A stretch of DNA of 64,000 nucleotides from Bacilli bacterium (GTDB lineage Bacteria > Bacillota_I > Bacilli_A > RF39 > UBA660), in NCBI GenBank assembly GCA_017436345.1, contig JAFSDH010000002.1, positions 248,001 through 312,000 on the forward strand, given 5' to 3'. The stretch's first letter is position 1. The number at the start of each line of letters is the position of its first letter. The position numbers and the translations under genes are program-made. Below the pieces are notes generated by a model. The model had not been told where the DNA came from and did not search any database. It saw only the letters and a program-made list of their open reading frames with translations. Shown here piece by piece: positions 1 through 9,549 of the stretch.

Positions 1-1
1 A

Positions 2-1495
2 AATGCTGAACTTTTAGAAATAGAAAAAATTAGAAATGATAAGAAAGCTGAAAAAATTACTAAAGAAGCCGAAAGTATCTTACAAAAACTAAATAAAGAA
101 TTAGAAGAAATTGAAGGTATTAAAGCTCAACAAGATAAGGTTAAGAAATATAAAGAAATTAGTAAAGAAGCGGAAGATATCTTAACTAAGTTAAATGGTG
201 ATATTAAATTAATTGAAAAAGAAAAACGTAAAATTGAAAGAGCTAAAGAAAAAGAAAAGAAAGAAAAAGCTGAAAGAAAAGACATCTTTTCATTAGAAAC
301 GTTAATTAATAATTCAATTAATAATGCAATTAATAATTACCAAATTAATTTCAATGATACACAAAAATTAGTAGTTGAACATTTACCATACTATGAATTT
401 AGTGATGATTTTAATGTTATACAAATTCCAGAAATAGAAATAGAAGTATTACCTTTATTACCAGAAGGAGAAATTGATTTAGGTAGATTAAAATTAAAAG
501 TAGTTGAATATGATGCAGAAAAAGTTAAATTTTATGTTCAAAATGCTTCATTCCTATCTGATGGAAATGATAATAGAGTTAAGAAAGGTGATTATTTAAC
601 TCTTAAAATTAATAATGAAATTAATTTAAGACTAAACAAAAAGAATACTATGGAATCATGGTCAATAAAAATGGAAAAGTCAACATTTGAAAGAGAACTA
701 AGAAATATTGATTTTCATAAGATTATGAACAAAATAGTAGAATTAGAATCATTCAAAAAATTAGGAAATATTGAAAAATATGAATTAAATAAATCTATTA
801 TGCTATTCATTAACTTTGTAATGCAAAATAAAGAATATAAAGTTTTAGAAAAATTATATAGTATATTAGAAAAAAATCCTAAATTATATGAAGAACATAT
901 CACAAAATATAATATTGAAAACTCACTTAAATTAAAAAACTCATTAAATAGTTATGAAGATAAAAAAGGATATTATACAAAGTTAAATTATGTTAATGGA
1001 TTAATTGATGCTAAATGGTTAGATTATCCAAGATATATATTTAATTCACATAATTATTTTTACCAAGATGAATTTATGACTGAGTTTATTGAAGAAGTAG
1101 ATGAATTACTAGATGAAAATGATTTCTATAATTATTTAATGAATTTATTTAGTGAATATGAAATGTTTAATAATTTAGATGAAGAAGGAAAAGAAAACTT
1201 AGATAGATGTATTGAATACTTATCTGTTTTATATAAATATCGTCCTGATATCGGTGAAGATAATAAATATAAAATAGAAAGAACATTCATGATTGGTGCA
1301 ACTGAAGAAGAAATGGCATTATTAATATCAAAATTATGTCGAAGAGGAATAAAAGATTACTCAATCTTCACTGAATATGATGCTGTTATGAAAGAAAAAT
1401 TTGTATTAGGAACATTAAAGTATCCAATATATTCAGAATATTTTGAATTGGATGAAATCAGAAATGGTGGTGGATTTGATGAATTCGAAGGCTAA
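2..1495 (+). CDS. 5'-truncated coiled-coil protein, function unknown
   Basis: The frame is open from base 2 to the TAA at 1493-1495, so the gene begins upstream of the window; 497 residues are visible. The first ~90 residues are a Lys/Glu-rich coiled coil with two copies of a ~34-residue unit (core KEAESILQKLN, then KEAEDILTKLN). A beta-rich stretch (about residues 115-215) and an acidic helical C-terminal half follow. The ATG at 650 is mid-gene and has no ribosome site, so I reject it as a start. The stop lies inside the next gene, whose coiled coil carries three more copies of the same repeat, so the two products are probably paralogous in part and made together. I recognise no enzymatic domain. 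Confidence 0.75.
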   Translation, partial: NAELLEIEKIRNDKKAEKITKEAESILQKLNKELEEIEGIKAQQDKVKKYKEISKEAEDILTKLNGDIKLIEKEKRKIERAKEKEKKEKAERKDIFSLETLINNSINNAINNYQINFNDTQKLVVEHLPYYEFSDDFNVIQIPEIEIEVLPLLPEGEIDLGRLKLKVVEYDAEKVKFYVQNASFLSDGNDNRVKKGDYLTLKINNEINLRLNKKNTMESWSIKMEKSTFERELRNIDFHKIMNKIVELESFKKLGNIEKYELNKSIMLFINFVMQNKEYKVLEKLYSILEKNPKLYEEHITKYNIENSLKLKNSLNSYEDKKGYYTKLNYVNGLIDAKWLDYPRYIFNSHNYFYQDEFMTEFIEEVDELLDENDFYNYLMNLFSEYEMFNNLDEEGKENLDRCIEYLSVLYKYRPDIGEDNKYKIERTFMIGATEEEMALLISKLCRRGIKDYSIFTEYDAVMKEKFVLGTLKYPIYSEYFELDEIRNGGGFDEFEG

Positions 1496-4031
1496 AAAAC
1501 AACCTAAAGATACAATTACATATATAAATAAAAATGTAGGTTTTTCTATTACAATTCCTGATTCTTGGTTAGAAGTAAGAAAATCTTCATACAAAGACTT
1601 AGGTATTAATGAAAATACTTTATTTGCTTTCGCAATTGATAAATTCACTATCATTACTGCGATTTTTAGTGGATTTTGTAAAAAAAGAAATTTTAACAGA
1701 TTCTTTGATAAAGTAAATTTAAAGAATAATTTTAAAATAATTAAAACAGGTCAAAAAGAATATAATAATAACATTTCTAATAAATTTATATTAATTGAAA
1801 CAGAAGATAAAAAAATAATGAATAATTTTTGTTTAATTAATGAAATGATTATTAATTTTACAATTAATATTGATCCTAAAAATAACTCATATAAAACAAA
1901 AGGTTTAAATAATGATAAGAACTATAAATTAATCAATAATATGTTAAAAAACATAGAAACATTTAAACCGGTTAATCCTCCAATCCTAGTAGAGGATCGA
2001 AAAAAACATTCTATTATAAAAGAAGAAATAGAAGAAGAAATGAGTTTAGCTAAAAAATATATTGCAAGTGATTGTCGTTATAAAAATATGCTTATACCTG
2101 ATTTTTATCTTCAATATATATATAACCAAGATGAAAAAGAAGAAGTATTAAATGTAATTGGAAGCGAAGTATATTTTAAAGAATTAAATGATAAATTTAG
2201 AATTATTAAAGTTAACGATGATTTAGCTTCTGAAATAAAAGAAGTAATAAATAATAATATTGATGAATTAGTAAATATGAATTCTGAAGAAGAATCTAAT
2301 AATAGATTAGTTATTAAAGATTATGAAAAATATATTTATATTAATCTATCTACTGATAAAACAAATCTTTCTTTAATAAATGATATATTATCTAATATTA
2401 CTAAGATAATTAGTAAATATAATAATAGTGAAGTTACAAGCTTCACGTTAAATAGTGATATTGAAGAAATAAAAGAAAAAGATAAAACAGATAAATGTAA
2501 CTGTGAAGAAAATTGCAATTGTCAAAAAGAAAGCCATGAAGATTGCGATTGTGAAGTTTGCCAAGAAGAAAAACGTATTATTAAAGATATAGTTAAAGAG
2601 TTAGAAGAAATAGAAGATTTAAAGAAAAATGTTCAAGTAGAAGAAACTAAAAATGCTGAAAAAATATGTAAAGAAGCAGAATTAGTATTACAAAAATTAA
2701 ATACTGAAATAAATGAGTATAAACAATTAAAAAATAATAAAGAAATGGAAGTTAATCGCAAAAAGATTAATGAAGAAGCTCAATTAATTTTAATAAAATT
2801 AGAAGATGAAATTAATCATTTGAAAAATCCTCCTCAAAAAGCAATTCCTGCAATTATTGAAAAAGAGGCAACTGCTATTTTAGAAAAACTAGATAATGAA
2901 ATGAAATATTCAGAACATCAACAAAATCAAGAAAAAAGAGAATATGATTTAACAACATTTGATGAATATTTTCATAATATAGATGGACATGCATCATTTA
3001 AATTTTTATTTCCACATGCATCAGGAGAAAAAGTCTTAAGAGACTTTAATGTATTTGATATCGTTAAAGAAGAAGTTGAATATCGTGTCTTTATCTTCAA
3101 ATGTGAAAATAAAGAAAAATATGAGTTAAAACTAGATAATTGGATGGAAATGAATAAAACATCTAATCAATGTGAAATAAAAGATAAATATAAAAAAGAA
3201 ACAGAAAATGGTTTAGAAATAAGGACATTTATTTTTGAAAATGGTAAGTTCTATAAAGTAGCGTATAAAAAAGAATACTTATTAGCTGTATCTGGAATAG
3301 AAAGTGAAGAAAAATTATTTAATGCTGATTTAGCTTTAGATTCTGTTGAAATTGGCGAAGATAATCGCTTATTAATTGAATCTCAAGAAAGAAAAATGCG
3401 TAGTATTCAAATTCTACAATCACAAAATATACCATATATAGATGAATTACCTCCACTTGCAAGTAGTTATGAAATTCAAGGTAAAAATCTTGAAGAAATA
3501 GCAAGAAGAGCTATGATTCTATGTATTTGTTGTAACTTTGCTAGTGATGTATTAAGTAATAAGAAAAAAAGATATTTAAAAGAATCTAAAAAATTCTTTA
3601 ATAAACTTATTGATAAATATTTCTTAAGAGATTACATGACTAAAGAAGAAAAATTACTATTAGATAAGATGGATAAGAATTTAGCTATCCAAATATCATG
3701 GCAATTTGAAGGATATGTTGTTCTTTTATGGACACTTGGTTTAGTTGATGAAATTCCATTCCCTGATACTTTAGTTGATCCAGATTCCGTAACAGCAATT
3801 GTATCTTCTTGTGAAAGTTATCGTGAATTCTTAGAAAAATGTAATCTAAGAACAGTACACGAAGTACTTGATTTAGCTGATTTAACATATCGTTATAATT
3901 GGTACTGTGTTGAATCAAAGATTTCTAATGAAGAAATTACATTAAATCCAGAAATAGTAATGGAAAGACATCGTGCTCTAAATTGGTTATTAACTGATCA
4001 AAAATGGGATAAAGTTGAAATAAATACATAA
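1479..4031 (+). CDS. Multidomain protein: PsbP/DUF1795-like N-terminus, Cys cluster, coiled-coil repeats, DUF4272 C-terminus
   Basis: 850 residues from ATG 1479, chosen because GGTGG at 1467-1471 is well placed; the TTG at 1443 has no such site. Residues ~14-170 resemble the DUF1795/PsbP-like fold (GFSITIPDSW). A cluster of seven Cys at 340, 342, 346, 348, 356, 358 and 361 could bind metal. Three ~30-34-residue repeats (KEAELVLQKLN type) lie at about 395-480. The last ~190 residues match DUF4272: SWQFEGYVVLLWTLGLVDE, then a closing ERHRALNWLL. DUF4272 has no known reaction. The gene overlaps the preceding one by 17 bp and ends 22 bp before the aldehyde dehydrogenase homologue, so the three probably share an mRNA. 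No signal peptide, so probably cytoplasmic. Confidence 0.8.
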   Translation: MNSKAKKQPKDTITYINKNVGFSITIPDSWLEVRKSSYKDLGINENTLFAFAIDKFTIITAIFSGFCKKRNFNRFFDKVNLKNNFKIIKTGQKEYNNNISNKFILIETEDKKIMNNFCLINEMIINFTINIDPKNNSYKTKGLNNDKNYKLINNMLKNIETFKPVNPPILVEDRKKHSIIKEEIEEEMSLAKKYIASDCRYKNMLIPDFYLQYIYNQDEKEEVLNVIGSEVYFKELNDKFRIIKVNDDLASEIKEVINNNIDELVNMNSEEESNNRLVIKDYEKYIYINLSTDKTNLSLINDILSNITKIISKYNNSEVTSFTLNSDIEEIKEKDKTDKCNCEENCNCQKESHEDCDCEVCQEEKRIIKDIVKELEEIEDLKKNVQVEETKNAEKICKEAELVLQKLNTEINEYKQLKNNKEMEVNRKKINEEAQLILIKLEDEINHLKNPPQKAIPAIIEKEATAILEKLDNEMKYSEHQQNQEKREYDLTTFDEYFHNIDGHASFKFLFPHASGEKVLRDFNVFDIVKEEVEYRVFIFKCENKEKYELKLDNWMEMNKTSNQCEIKDKYKKETENGLEIRTFIFENGKFYKVAYKKEYLLAVSGIESEEKLFNADLALDSVEIGEDNRLLIESQERKMRSIQILQSQNIPYIDELPPLASSYEIQGKNLEEIARRAMILCICCNFASDVLSNKKKRYLKESKKFFNKLIDKYFLRDYMTKEEKLLLDKMDKNLAIQISWQFEGYVVLLWTLGLVDEIPFPDTLVDPDSVTAIVSSCESYREFLEKCNLRTVHEVLDLADLTYRYNWYCVESKISNEEITLNPEIVMERHRALNWLLTDQKWDKVEINT

Positions 4032-4053
4032 AAAAGAATGTGGGGTGTACCCA

Positions 4054-5490
4054 ATGAAAAACTTAATAGGTAATACATGGAAATCATCACAAACTAGTGA
4101 TTATGTAGAAGTAAGAAATCCATATAACAATATGATTTTAGATACTGTACCTAATTCTGATTATGATGATATAAATGAAGCAGTAAAACTAGCTAATAAA
4201 GCTAAAAAATACTGGTTAGGATTATCTATAAATGAACGTAGTGAAATAATATTAAAGTTTAGTGACGTAGTTAAAAAAGAACGTTTTGAACTTGCAAAAT
4301 TATTAACTAGTGAAACAGGAAAAAATATTCAGGAATCAGAAGAAGAATTAGATAGTTTAATAAGTCTAACAACAGCTTTTGTTGAAAAAGCTCGTCATAT
4401 GTATGGTGATGTAATACCAGCTGGGTTAGATGATCAAAATGATAATACAATTCAAATAACTAGTCGAGAACCAATTGGCGTTATTGCAGCTATGTTACCA
4501 TTTAATTTTCCAGTTATTAGTTTTGCCCATAAAGTCCCAGCGGCTTTAATTATGGGAAACACTGTTATTGTAAAACCATCATCTAAAGCTCCACTTACCA
4601 TAACTAAACTTGCTTACTTATTAAGAACTGTTGGAATACCAGAAGGTGTTATTCAAGTAATTCATGGGACAGGTGAAAAAGCTGGTCATAATCTTGCTAT
4701 GCACCCTGATATTGAATTAATAACTTTTTCAGGAACAACACCAAATGGTATTAAAGTTATGGAGGCAGCATCTACTAACTTAACAAGAGTACTTCTAGAA
4801 CTAGGTGGTAATGATGCAATGATAGTTTGCAAGGATGCCAATATAGATTTAGCAATTGAAGAAGCCATAAAAGGACGTCTTTACAATATGGGACAATCTT
4901 CTTCATCAACAAAAAGATTTTTAGTACATAAAGATCGTAAAACAGAATTTGTTAATGGACTTCTTCGTAAAGTAAGTTCAATGCGTTATGGAAATCCTAT
5001 GGATACAAGTAATACATTAGCATGTTTAATTGATGAAGAAGCGGCTATGAAAGTTGATGAACAAGTAAAAAAATTAGAAGAAGCTGGAGCTAGAGTAATT
5101 CTTGGTGGAAGACGTAATAAAAATTATTACGAGCCAACTATAGTAGTAGATGTAACTGTTGAAATGGGTGTTTCAACTAATGTTGAAATAATGGGACCTG
5201 TTATTCCAATAATTGAATTTGATGATATTAATACTGCTATAGAAATAGTTAATTCTTCTCCTTATGGATTAGCATCTTCAATTTTTACAAATGATATAAA
5301 AACAGCATTTAAAGCAACAAAATGCTTAGAAACAGGTACTGTAATTATTAATGGGAGTACTAATTATCGATCTAATGAAATGGCTTATGGAGGATGGAAA
5401 TATTCAGGATTTGGTACTGAAGGTGTATCATCTACTTTAGAGCAATTGTCATTAGTTAAAACAACTGTCTTAAAAAATGTTTTAGAATAG
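4054..5490 (+). CDS. Aldehyde dehydrogenase superfamily protein lacking the catalytic cysteine
   Basis: 478 residues, full family length. ATG 4054 follows GGGGTG at 4042-4047; the in-frame GTG at 4045 lies inside that ribosome site. NAD(P)-dependent ALDH landmarks are present: the Asn motif PFNFP, the cofactor Lys in VIVKPSS, FSGTTPNG, the general-base Glu in LLELGGNDA, and a C-terminal YGGWKYSGFG. The nucleophile motif, normally GQxC, reads GQSSSSTKR, so Ser283 (TCT at 4900-4902) replaces the catalytic Cys and there is no Cys nearby. The fold and cofactor site look intact, but ordinary aldehyde oxidation is doubtful. It may be a pseudoenzyme, a binding protein or a weak hydrolase. It is probably the last gene of the operon that starts upstream of the window. 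Confidence 0.85.
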   Translation: MKNLIGNTWKSSQTSDYVEVRNPYNNMILDTVPNSDYDDINEAVKLANKAKKYWLGLSINERSEIILKFSDVVKKERFELAKLLTSETGKNIQESEEELDSLISLTTAFVEKARHMYGDVIPAGLDDQNDNTIQITSREPIGVIAAMLPFNFPVISFAHKVPAALIMGNTVIVKPSSKAPLTITKLAYLLRTVGIPEGVIQVIHGTGEKAGHNLAMHPDIELITFSGTTPNGIKVMEAASTNLTRVLLELGGNDAMIVCKDANIDLAIEEAIKGRLYNMGQSSSSTKRFLVHKDRKTEFVNGLLRKVSSMRYGNPMDTSNTLACLIDEEAAMKVDEQVKKLEEAGARVILGGRRNKNYYEPTIVVDVTVEMGVSTNVEIMGPVIPIIEFDDINTAIEIVNSSPYGLASSIFTNDIKTAFKATKCLETGTVIINGSTNYRSNEMAYGGWKYSGFGTEGVSSTLEQLSLVKTTVLKNVLE

Positions 5491-5515
5491 AAGAGATTTC
5501 TCTTCTATTTTTTTC
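5489..5515 (+). terminator. Intrinsic terminator after the ALDH homologue
   Basis: AGAAGAG/CTCTTCT stem followed by ATTTTTTTC, overlapping the stop codon. Confidence 0.85.
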
Positions 5516-5546
5516 ATTTTTATAGTACGATTAAGAAGGTGGTAAA

Positions 5547-5978
5547 ATGGTAAGGATAAAAGAAAAAGACTTTATAAGATTATTTGTTTTAGAACTAATT
5601 CTAGTTCAAAAAGAAAGTGTCTTTGATTTATGGGATGATGAAACAGTTGATTTACCTAATGATTATATGACTGTTTTAGATAAAGTAACTTCTGATGATG
5701 TAAAGAAATATAGATATCAAGATTTAATACCATTAGAAAATAAAGACGAATGGAAATATAATGTTACTTCAGGATTAAATGACTTTTTAAAATCAACAGG
5801 AGTAACACATACATATAAAGATAATAATATGAGAATAAATTTAAATCGTGAAGCTATTTCCAAAATTTTATTTGATGAAAAGTTTGATTATTCATTAAAA
5901 GGAAAAGTAGCTGCTTTAGCAGAAGATTTCCTAGTTACAAAAACTATAGAAAAACAAAAACAAAAGACTATAAAATAG
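5547..5978 (+). CDS. Hypothetical protein, 143 aa
   Basis: ATG 5547 follows a good ribosome site (GAAGGTGG at 5534-5541). The product is soluble, charged and mostly helical; its first half is acidic and its C-terminus is Lys/Gln-rich (KQKQKTIK). No signal peptide, membrane segment or recognised motif. It stands alone between two terminators, and the downstream terminator overlaps its last codons. I do not recognise the family. Confidence 0.65.
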   Translation: MVRIKEKDFIRLFVLELILVQKESVFDLWDDETVDLPNDYMTVLDKVTSDDVKKYRYQDLIPLENKDEWKYNVTSGLNDFLKSTGVTHTYKDNNMRINLNREAISKILFDEKFDYSLKGKVAALAEDFLVTKTIEKQKQKTIK

Positions 5979-5987
5979 TCTTTTTTT
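5962..5987 (+). terminator. Intrinsic terminator overlapping the end of the 143-aa gene
   Basis: AAAAGACTAT/ATAGTCTTTT stem and T-tract; the left arm lies inside the coding sequence. Confidence 0.85.
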
Positions 5988-6040
5988 ATGTAAAAAAATT
6001 GTAAAAAAATAAAGAAATATATAGGTAATTATTTAAGTAT

Positions 6041-6049
6041 TGATATAAT
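6041..6049 (+). promoter_or_regulatory. Extended -10 promoter of the fucO-like gene
   Basis: TGaTATAAT, 22 nt before ATG 6071, with GAGGAGG at 6054-6060 between them. No convincing -35. Confidence 0.65.
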
Positions 6050-6070
6050 AAAAGAGGAGGTAAATGATAT

Positions 6071-7222
6071 ATGGCAAATAGAATCGTTTTAAATGAGACT
6101 TCATATTTTGGATGGGGATCTCGTGAAGTACTTGTAGATGAAATTAATACAAGACATTTTAAAAAAGCATTACTAGTAACTGATAATACATTAATTAGTT
6201 GCGGTGTTGCTGGAAAGGTTATGGATACGTTAAATGCTTCTAATATTCCTTATGAAGTTTATAGTGAAATTAAACCAAATCCAACTATTAAAAATGTTCA
6301 AGATGGTGTAGCTAAATGTAAGGAAGTTGAAGCTGACTATATTATTGCAGTAGGTGGTGGAAGTGTTATTGATACAGCTAAAGGTATAGCTATCGTTATG
6401 ACAAATCCTGAATTTGCAGATGTTAGAAGTTTAGTAGGAGTAGCAGACACTAAAAATAGATGTCTACCTATTATTGCTTTACCAACAACTGCTGGTACTG
6501 CTGCAGAAGTAACAATTAACTATGTAATTACTGATGAAGAAAACACAGTAAAATTAGTTTGTGTTGATCCAAAAGATATACCAGTATTAGCAATTGTTGA
6601 TACTGAATTAATGGCTGGTATGCCAAAATTAACTGCAGCATCAACTGGGTTAGATGCTTTAGTTCATGCTATGGAAGGTTATATTACTAAAGGTGCTTGG
6701 GAAATGACTGATATGTTCCATTTAGAAGCAATTAGAATTATTTATCATAATATTGAAAAAGCCGTAGAAAAAGATCAAAAAGCTATGGAACAAATGGGAC
6801 TTGCACAATATATTGCTGGTATGGGATTCTCAAATGTTGGTTTAGGTATTGTACACTCAATGGCTCACCAATTAGGAGCAACTTACGACGTACCACATGG
6901 TATTGCTTGTAGCTTATTCTTACCATACGTTCTTGAATGGAATGGAGTAGTATGTCCAGATCGTTTCAGAATTATGGGAGAAAGATGTTTTGATTTAGAT
7001 ATGAAAAATGTATCTGATGAAGAAGCAGTAACTATGGTTGTTAAAGCAATTCGTGATTTAGAAACAAGACTAGGTGTACCTCAACACATGAGTGAAGTAG
7101 GGGCTAAAGAAGAAGACTTTGCTGTTCTTGCTCATAAAGCATACGTTGATCCATGTACTGGAGGTAACCCAAGAGAAGTTACAGAAGAAGCCATTATTGA
7201 ACTATTTAAAAAATCATTTTAA
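6071..7222 (+). CDS. fucO: Iron-dependent alcohol dehydrogenase, lactaldehyde reductase (FucO) type
   Basis: 383 residues, the family length (E. coli FucO has 382). Group III Fe-alcohol dehydrogenases reduce lactaldehyde to 1,2-propanediol with NADH, or act on related short diols and alcohols. The nucleotide-binding GGGSVIDTAKG lies near residues 97-107. The four metal ligands fall at the expected places: Asp195 and His199 (TGLDALVHAMEGY), His262 (GIVHSMAHQLG) and His276 (VPHG). The start is ATG 6071 behind GAGGAGG. It has its own promoter and converges with the next minus-strand gene, overlapping it by 4 bp. No fucose or rhamnose genes are nearby, so the substrate is uncertain and it may serve general fermentation. 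Confidence 0.88.
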   Translation: MANRIVLNETSYFGWGSREVLVDEINTRHFKKALLVTDNTLISCGVAGKVMDTLNASNIPYEVYSEIKPNPTIKNVQDGVAKCKEVEADYIIAVGGGSVIDTAKGIAIVMTNPEFADVRSLVGVADTKNRCLPIIALPTTAGTAAEVTINYVITDEENTVKLVCVDPKDIPVLAIVDTELMAGMPKLTAASTGLDALVHAMEGYITKGAWEMTDMFHLEAIRIIYHNIEKAVEKDQKAMEQMGLAQYIAGMGFSNVGLGIVHSMAHQLGATYDVPHGIACSLFLPYVLEWNGVVCPDRFRIMGERCFDLDMKNVSDEEAVTMVVKAIRDLETRLGVPQHMSEVGAKEEDFAVLAHKAYVDPCTGGNPREVTEEAIIELFKKSF

Positions 7223-7707
7223 TTACCAATAGTAATCAAAGTATAAATTAAATCAAATATAAATAAAAATGCTAAGATTGAAAAAATAAATCTTGGTATT
7301 TTTTTTATAATAAAATGTATATATGGATGAATAATATAAATAAGTAATAAAGAACTAATTCCCCAAATAAACATCATTTTTAATGAAGTATATTTAAAAA
7401 TAGAAAACATTTCATTACTATAATCCCAAAATACTCTACCAAATATTTTTTCAATAACAAGACCACTCATAAGTTCAAAAAGACCTAATATTAAAGCACA
7501 AGTAATAAATAAAATAATAGGTCTTATTAATTTATTTTTAAACTTTCTACATATTAAATAATTAATTAATATAATTAGTAAAACTCCAGTACCATATACT
7601 GGAGTCCAGTAACCATATAATATACCACTATCTATTTTAGTATAAATAAAGCTCTCTAAAATATGTCCAAGAATAGAATAAAATAAAAAAGTATTAATAT
7701 AATACAT
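7219..7707 (-). CDS. Putative ABC-transporter type IV (CmpB-like) membrane protein
   Basis: 162 residues with five likely membrane helices. Family signs are YGYWTPVYGTGVLLI near residue 31 and the later FWDYSNEMFSIF motif. These match PF06541, putative ABC transporter type IV, whose members carry a GPxxPIYGFG segment and a WWDY motif. Despite the family name, no ATPase is encoded here and the transport role is unproven. The start follows a GGTGATGAT site. The gene is convergent with the fucO-like gene and lies just downstream of the Asn-rich gene on the same strand. Confidence 0.7.
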   Translation of the reverse strand: MYYINTFLFYSILGHILESFIYTKIDSGILYGYWTPVYGTGVLLIILINYLICRKFKNKLIRPIILFITCALILGLFELMSGLVIEKIFGRVFWDYSNEMFSIFKYTSLKMMFIWGISSLLLIYIIHPYIHFIIKKIPRFIFSILAFLFIFDLIYTLITIGN

Positions 7708-7755
7708 ATCATCACCATTATATTATGTGACAAATATATTACATTAATACAGGTA

Positions 7756-9435
7756 TTATTCATTAAAATCATCTATTAATGAAGTATCAACTTTTTTATC
7801 AGGATTACTATCTAAATAAACTTTATTAAAATTCTTTATCATTCTAACAGCTTCTTTTCCTGTATAAATTTGTTCTCTACCAGTAACCTCAACAACTTTT
7901 AAATATAAACGTCCATTATTATCAACGTCTTCATCAATTTCCATACCAGTAGTCTTTTTTATAAACTCATTTCTTTCTTGATTATGTTCTTCAAACTCTT
8001 GTAAGAATGAAAAACCACCACTAAAACTATTAGTATCATTAGATGATTCCATCATATCTTTCATTTGTTTAATTCCTACATCCTCTTGATCAAGAGATGT
8101 ATTTTCATTAACAGCATTCATAAGTTCGTTTTCATTAGAACTATTATTATTATTAGGACTAGTTAAATCACCAAAAGTAATCTCATCATTAGTTGTTTTA
8201 TTATCATTATCAGGATTATTAAAATAACTCATGATGCTACTTGGATCATCTAAATTTTTAAAATTATCACTAGTATTATTTTGAACAGCATTTTCTAAAT
8301 TATTAAACTCATTATTAGAATTGATATTAGAATTAACATCAGAATTATTATTAGCACTACTAGTCAAATTACCAAAATCTAAATCAGTATTAAAATTATC
8401 TATTGTATTTTCAACTGGAGTAGTTTGAGTAGCTAAAAAGTCTTTAATCAAGTTTTCATTATTAATTGTATTGTTATTATTAGTAGTATCAATATTATTA
8501 ACATCAGTATTCATGTTACTTAGATTATTATCCACAATAGGAGTAGTATTATTAACACTATTCATATTATTATCAGTAATATTATTTTCCATACTATTAG
8601 GTTGTGTTCTTGATTTATCAAATTCCCAGTTTGATGTATCTACTTTCTTACCAGGTCTACTTGATTCAAATAATTGATTATATCCAGTTAATTTTTCCAT
8701 AGCCTCTGTACTATAATAAACAGTTGTTTTACCATAATCATCTGTTATCTTTAAAGTAACAACACCATTTTCAAATCCTTCTTCAATATCTATATCCATA
8801 GTGTCTCTAATAAAGTTATCACGTTCAAGATTTACATCATAAGTATTATCTTCAGTAGTATGAATAGTATGATCATAAGTTATAGAATCAGCAATTGTAT
8901 ATAAATCAGGTAAAACTAACTTAGAAAAATCATCAATTTTCTTACTAGTATAAGTATTAAATGAACCAATAATTACTTCGTTTAAAATTTGTTCTATTTC
9001 AAATTCAATACTTTGATAGTTTGGATAAGTTTGTGAAAAATATCCTTTTAAAGAACTTTTGATTCTATCTATTAGATTAACATATTCAGCAATCTTATTC
9101 ATATTAGTAACAGCATTAGCTAAATTAGCTGTTATAGTATTCATTTCATTGGAAATAGCCTCATCTGGTGTATTAATATCTATTTTATGAATATTACTTC
9201 CATCAAAGTGTTTCTTTAAAATATTAGAATATTCTTTAAAGGCATTATTCATCATTGTTTTAATACCTTCACTTGCAATATCTAAATTATAAGTATTAAT
9301 TTGTTGTCTTAAACGATTAGCAATATCTTCAAAAAATACTTTATTATTTTCATAATTATCAATACTATTAACTAAATCATTTAGAAAACTAATTAATAAA
9401 TCATTATATTTTTTTATGCTTTCCCCATTATTCAT
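7756..9435 (-). CDS. Asn-rich protein with a duplicated ~68-residue domain
   Basis: 559 residues. Residues 1-200 are helical. Two related units follow: residues 205-272 (RDNFIRDTMDIDIEEGFENG, ending PGKKVDTSNWEFD) and 488-557 (RNEFIKKTTGMEIDEDVDNN, ending PDKKVDTSLIDDF). Both run through a short acidic hairpin, a YYSTEAMEKL / IYTGKEAVRMI helix and a KKVDTS tail. They are joined by ~215 residues of Asn/Ser/Thr/Asp low complexity, probably disordered. No signal peptide or membrane segment. It is divergent from the large nucleotidyltransferase gene across a 114-bp gap, which may mean a functional link. I do not recognise the family. Confidence 0.8.
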   Translation of the reverse strand: MNNGESIKKYNDLLISFLNDLVNSIDNYENNKVFFEDIANRLRQQINTYNLDIASEGIKTMMNNAFKEYSNILKKHFDGSNIHKIDINTPDEAISNEMNTITANLANAVTNMNKIAEYVNLIDRIKSSLKGYFSQTYPNYQSIEFEIEQILNEVIIGSFNTYTSKKIDDFSKLVLPDLYTIADSITYDHTIHTTEDNTYDVNLERDNFIRDTMDIDIEEGFENGVVTLKITDDYGKTTVYYSTEAMEKLTGYNQLFESSRPGKKVDTSNWEFDKSRTQPNSMENNITDNNMNSVNNTTPIVDNNLSNMNTDVNNIDTTNNNNTINNENLIKDFLATQTTPVENTIDNFNTDLDFGNLTSSANNNSDVNSNINSNNEFNNLENAVQNNTSDNFKNLDDPSSIMSYFNNPDNDNKTTNDEITFGDLTSPNNNNSSNENELMNAVNENTSLDQEDVGIKQMKDMMESSNDTNSFSGGFSFLQEFEEHNQERNEFIKKTTGMEIDEDVDNNGRLYLKVVEVTGREQIYTGKEAVRMIKNFNKVYLDSNPDKKVDTSLIDDFNE

Positions 9436-9517
9436 AGTATCACCAATTATATTATAATATATATTTTAATTTTATTTAAGAGTAAAAGTAAAAATTATAA
9501 AAAAATAGTAAAATATT

Positions 9518-9526
9518 TGATATAAT
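9518..9526 (+). promoter_or_regulatory. Extended -10 promoter of the large nucleotidyltransferase gene
   Basis: TGaTATAAT, 24 nt before ATG 9550, in the divergent intergenic region. Confidence 0.6.
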
Positions 9527-9549
9527 AATTTATATAGTAGGTGAATAAT

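Noticed and set aside
8100..8620. Repetitive ATTATTA/ATTATTATT runs resembling a repeat array
   Set aside because: They encode the Asn-rich linker; units are irregular, with no spacers or palindromic repeat, so not CRISPR.
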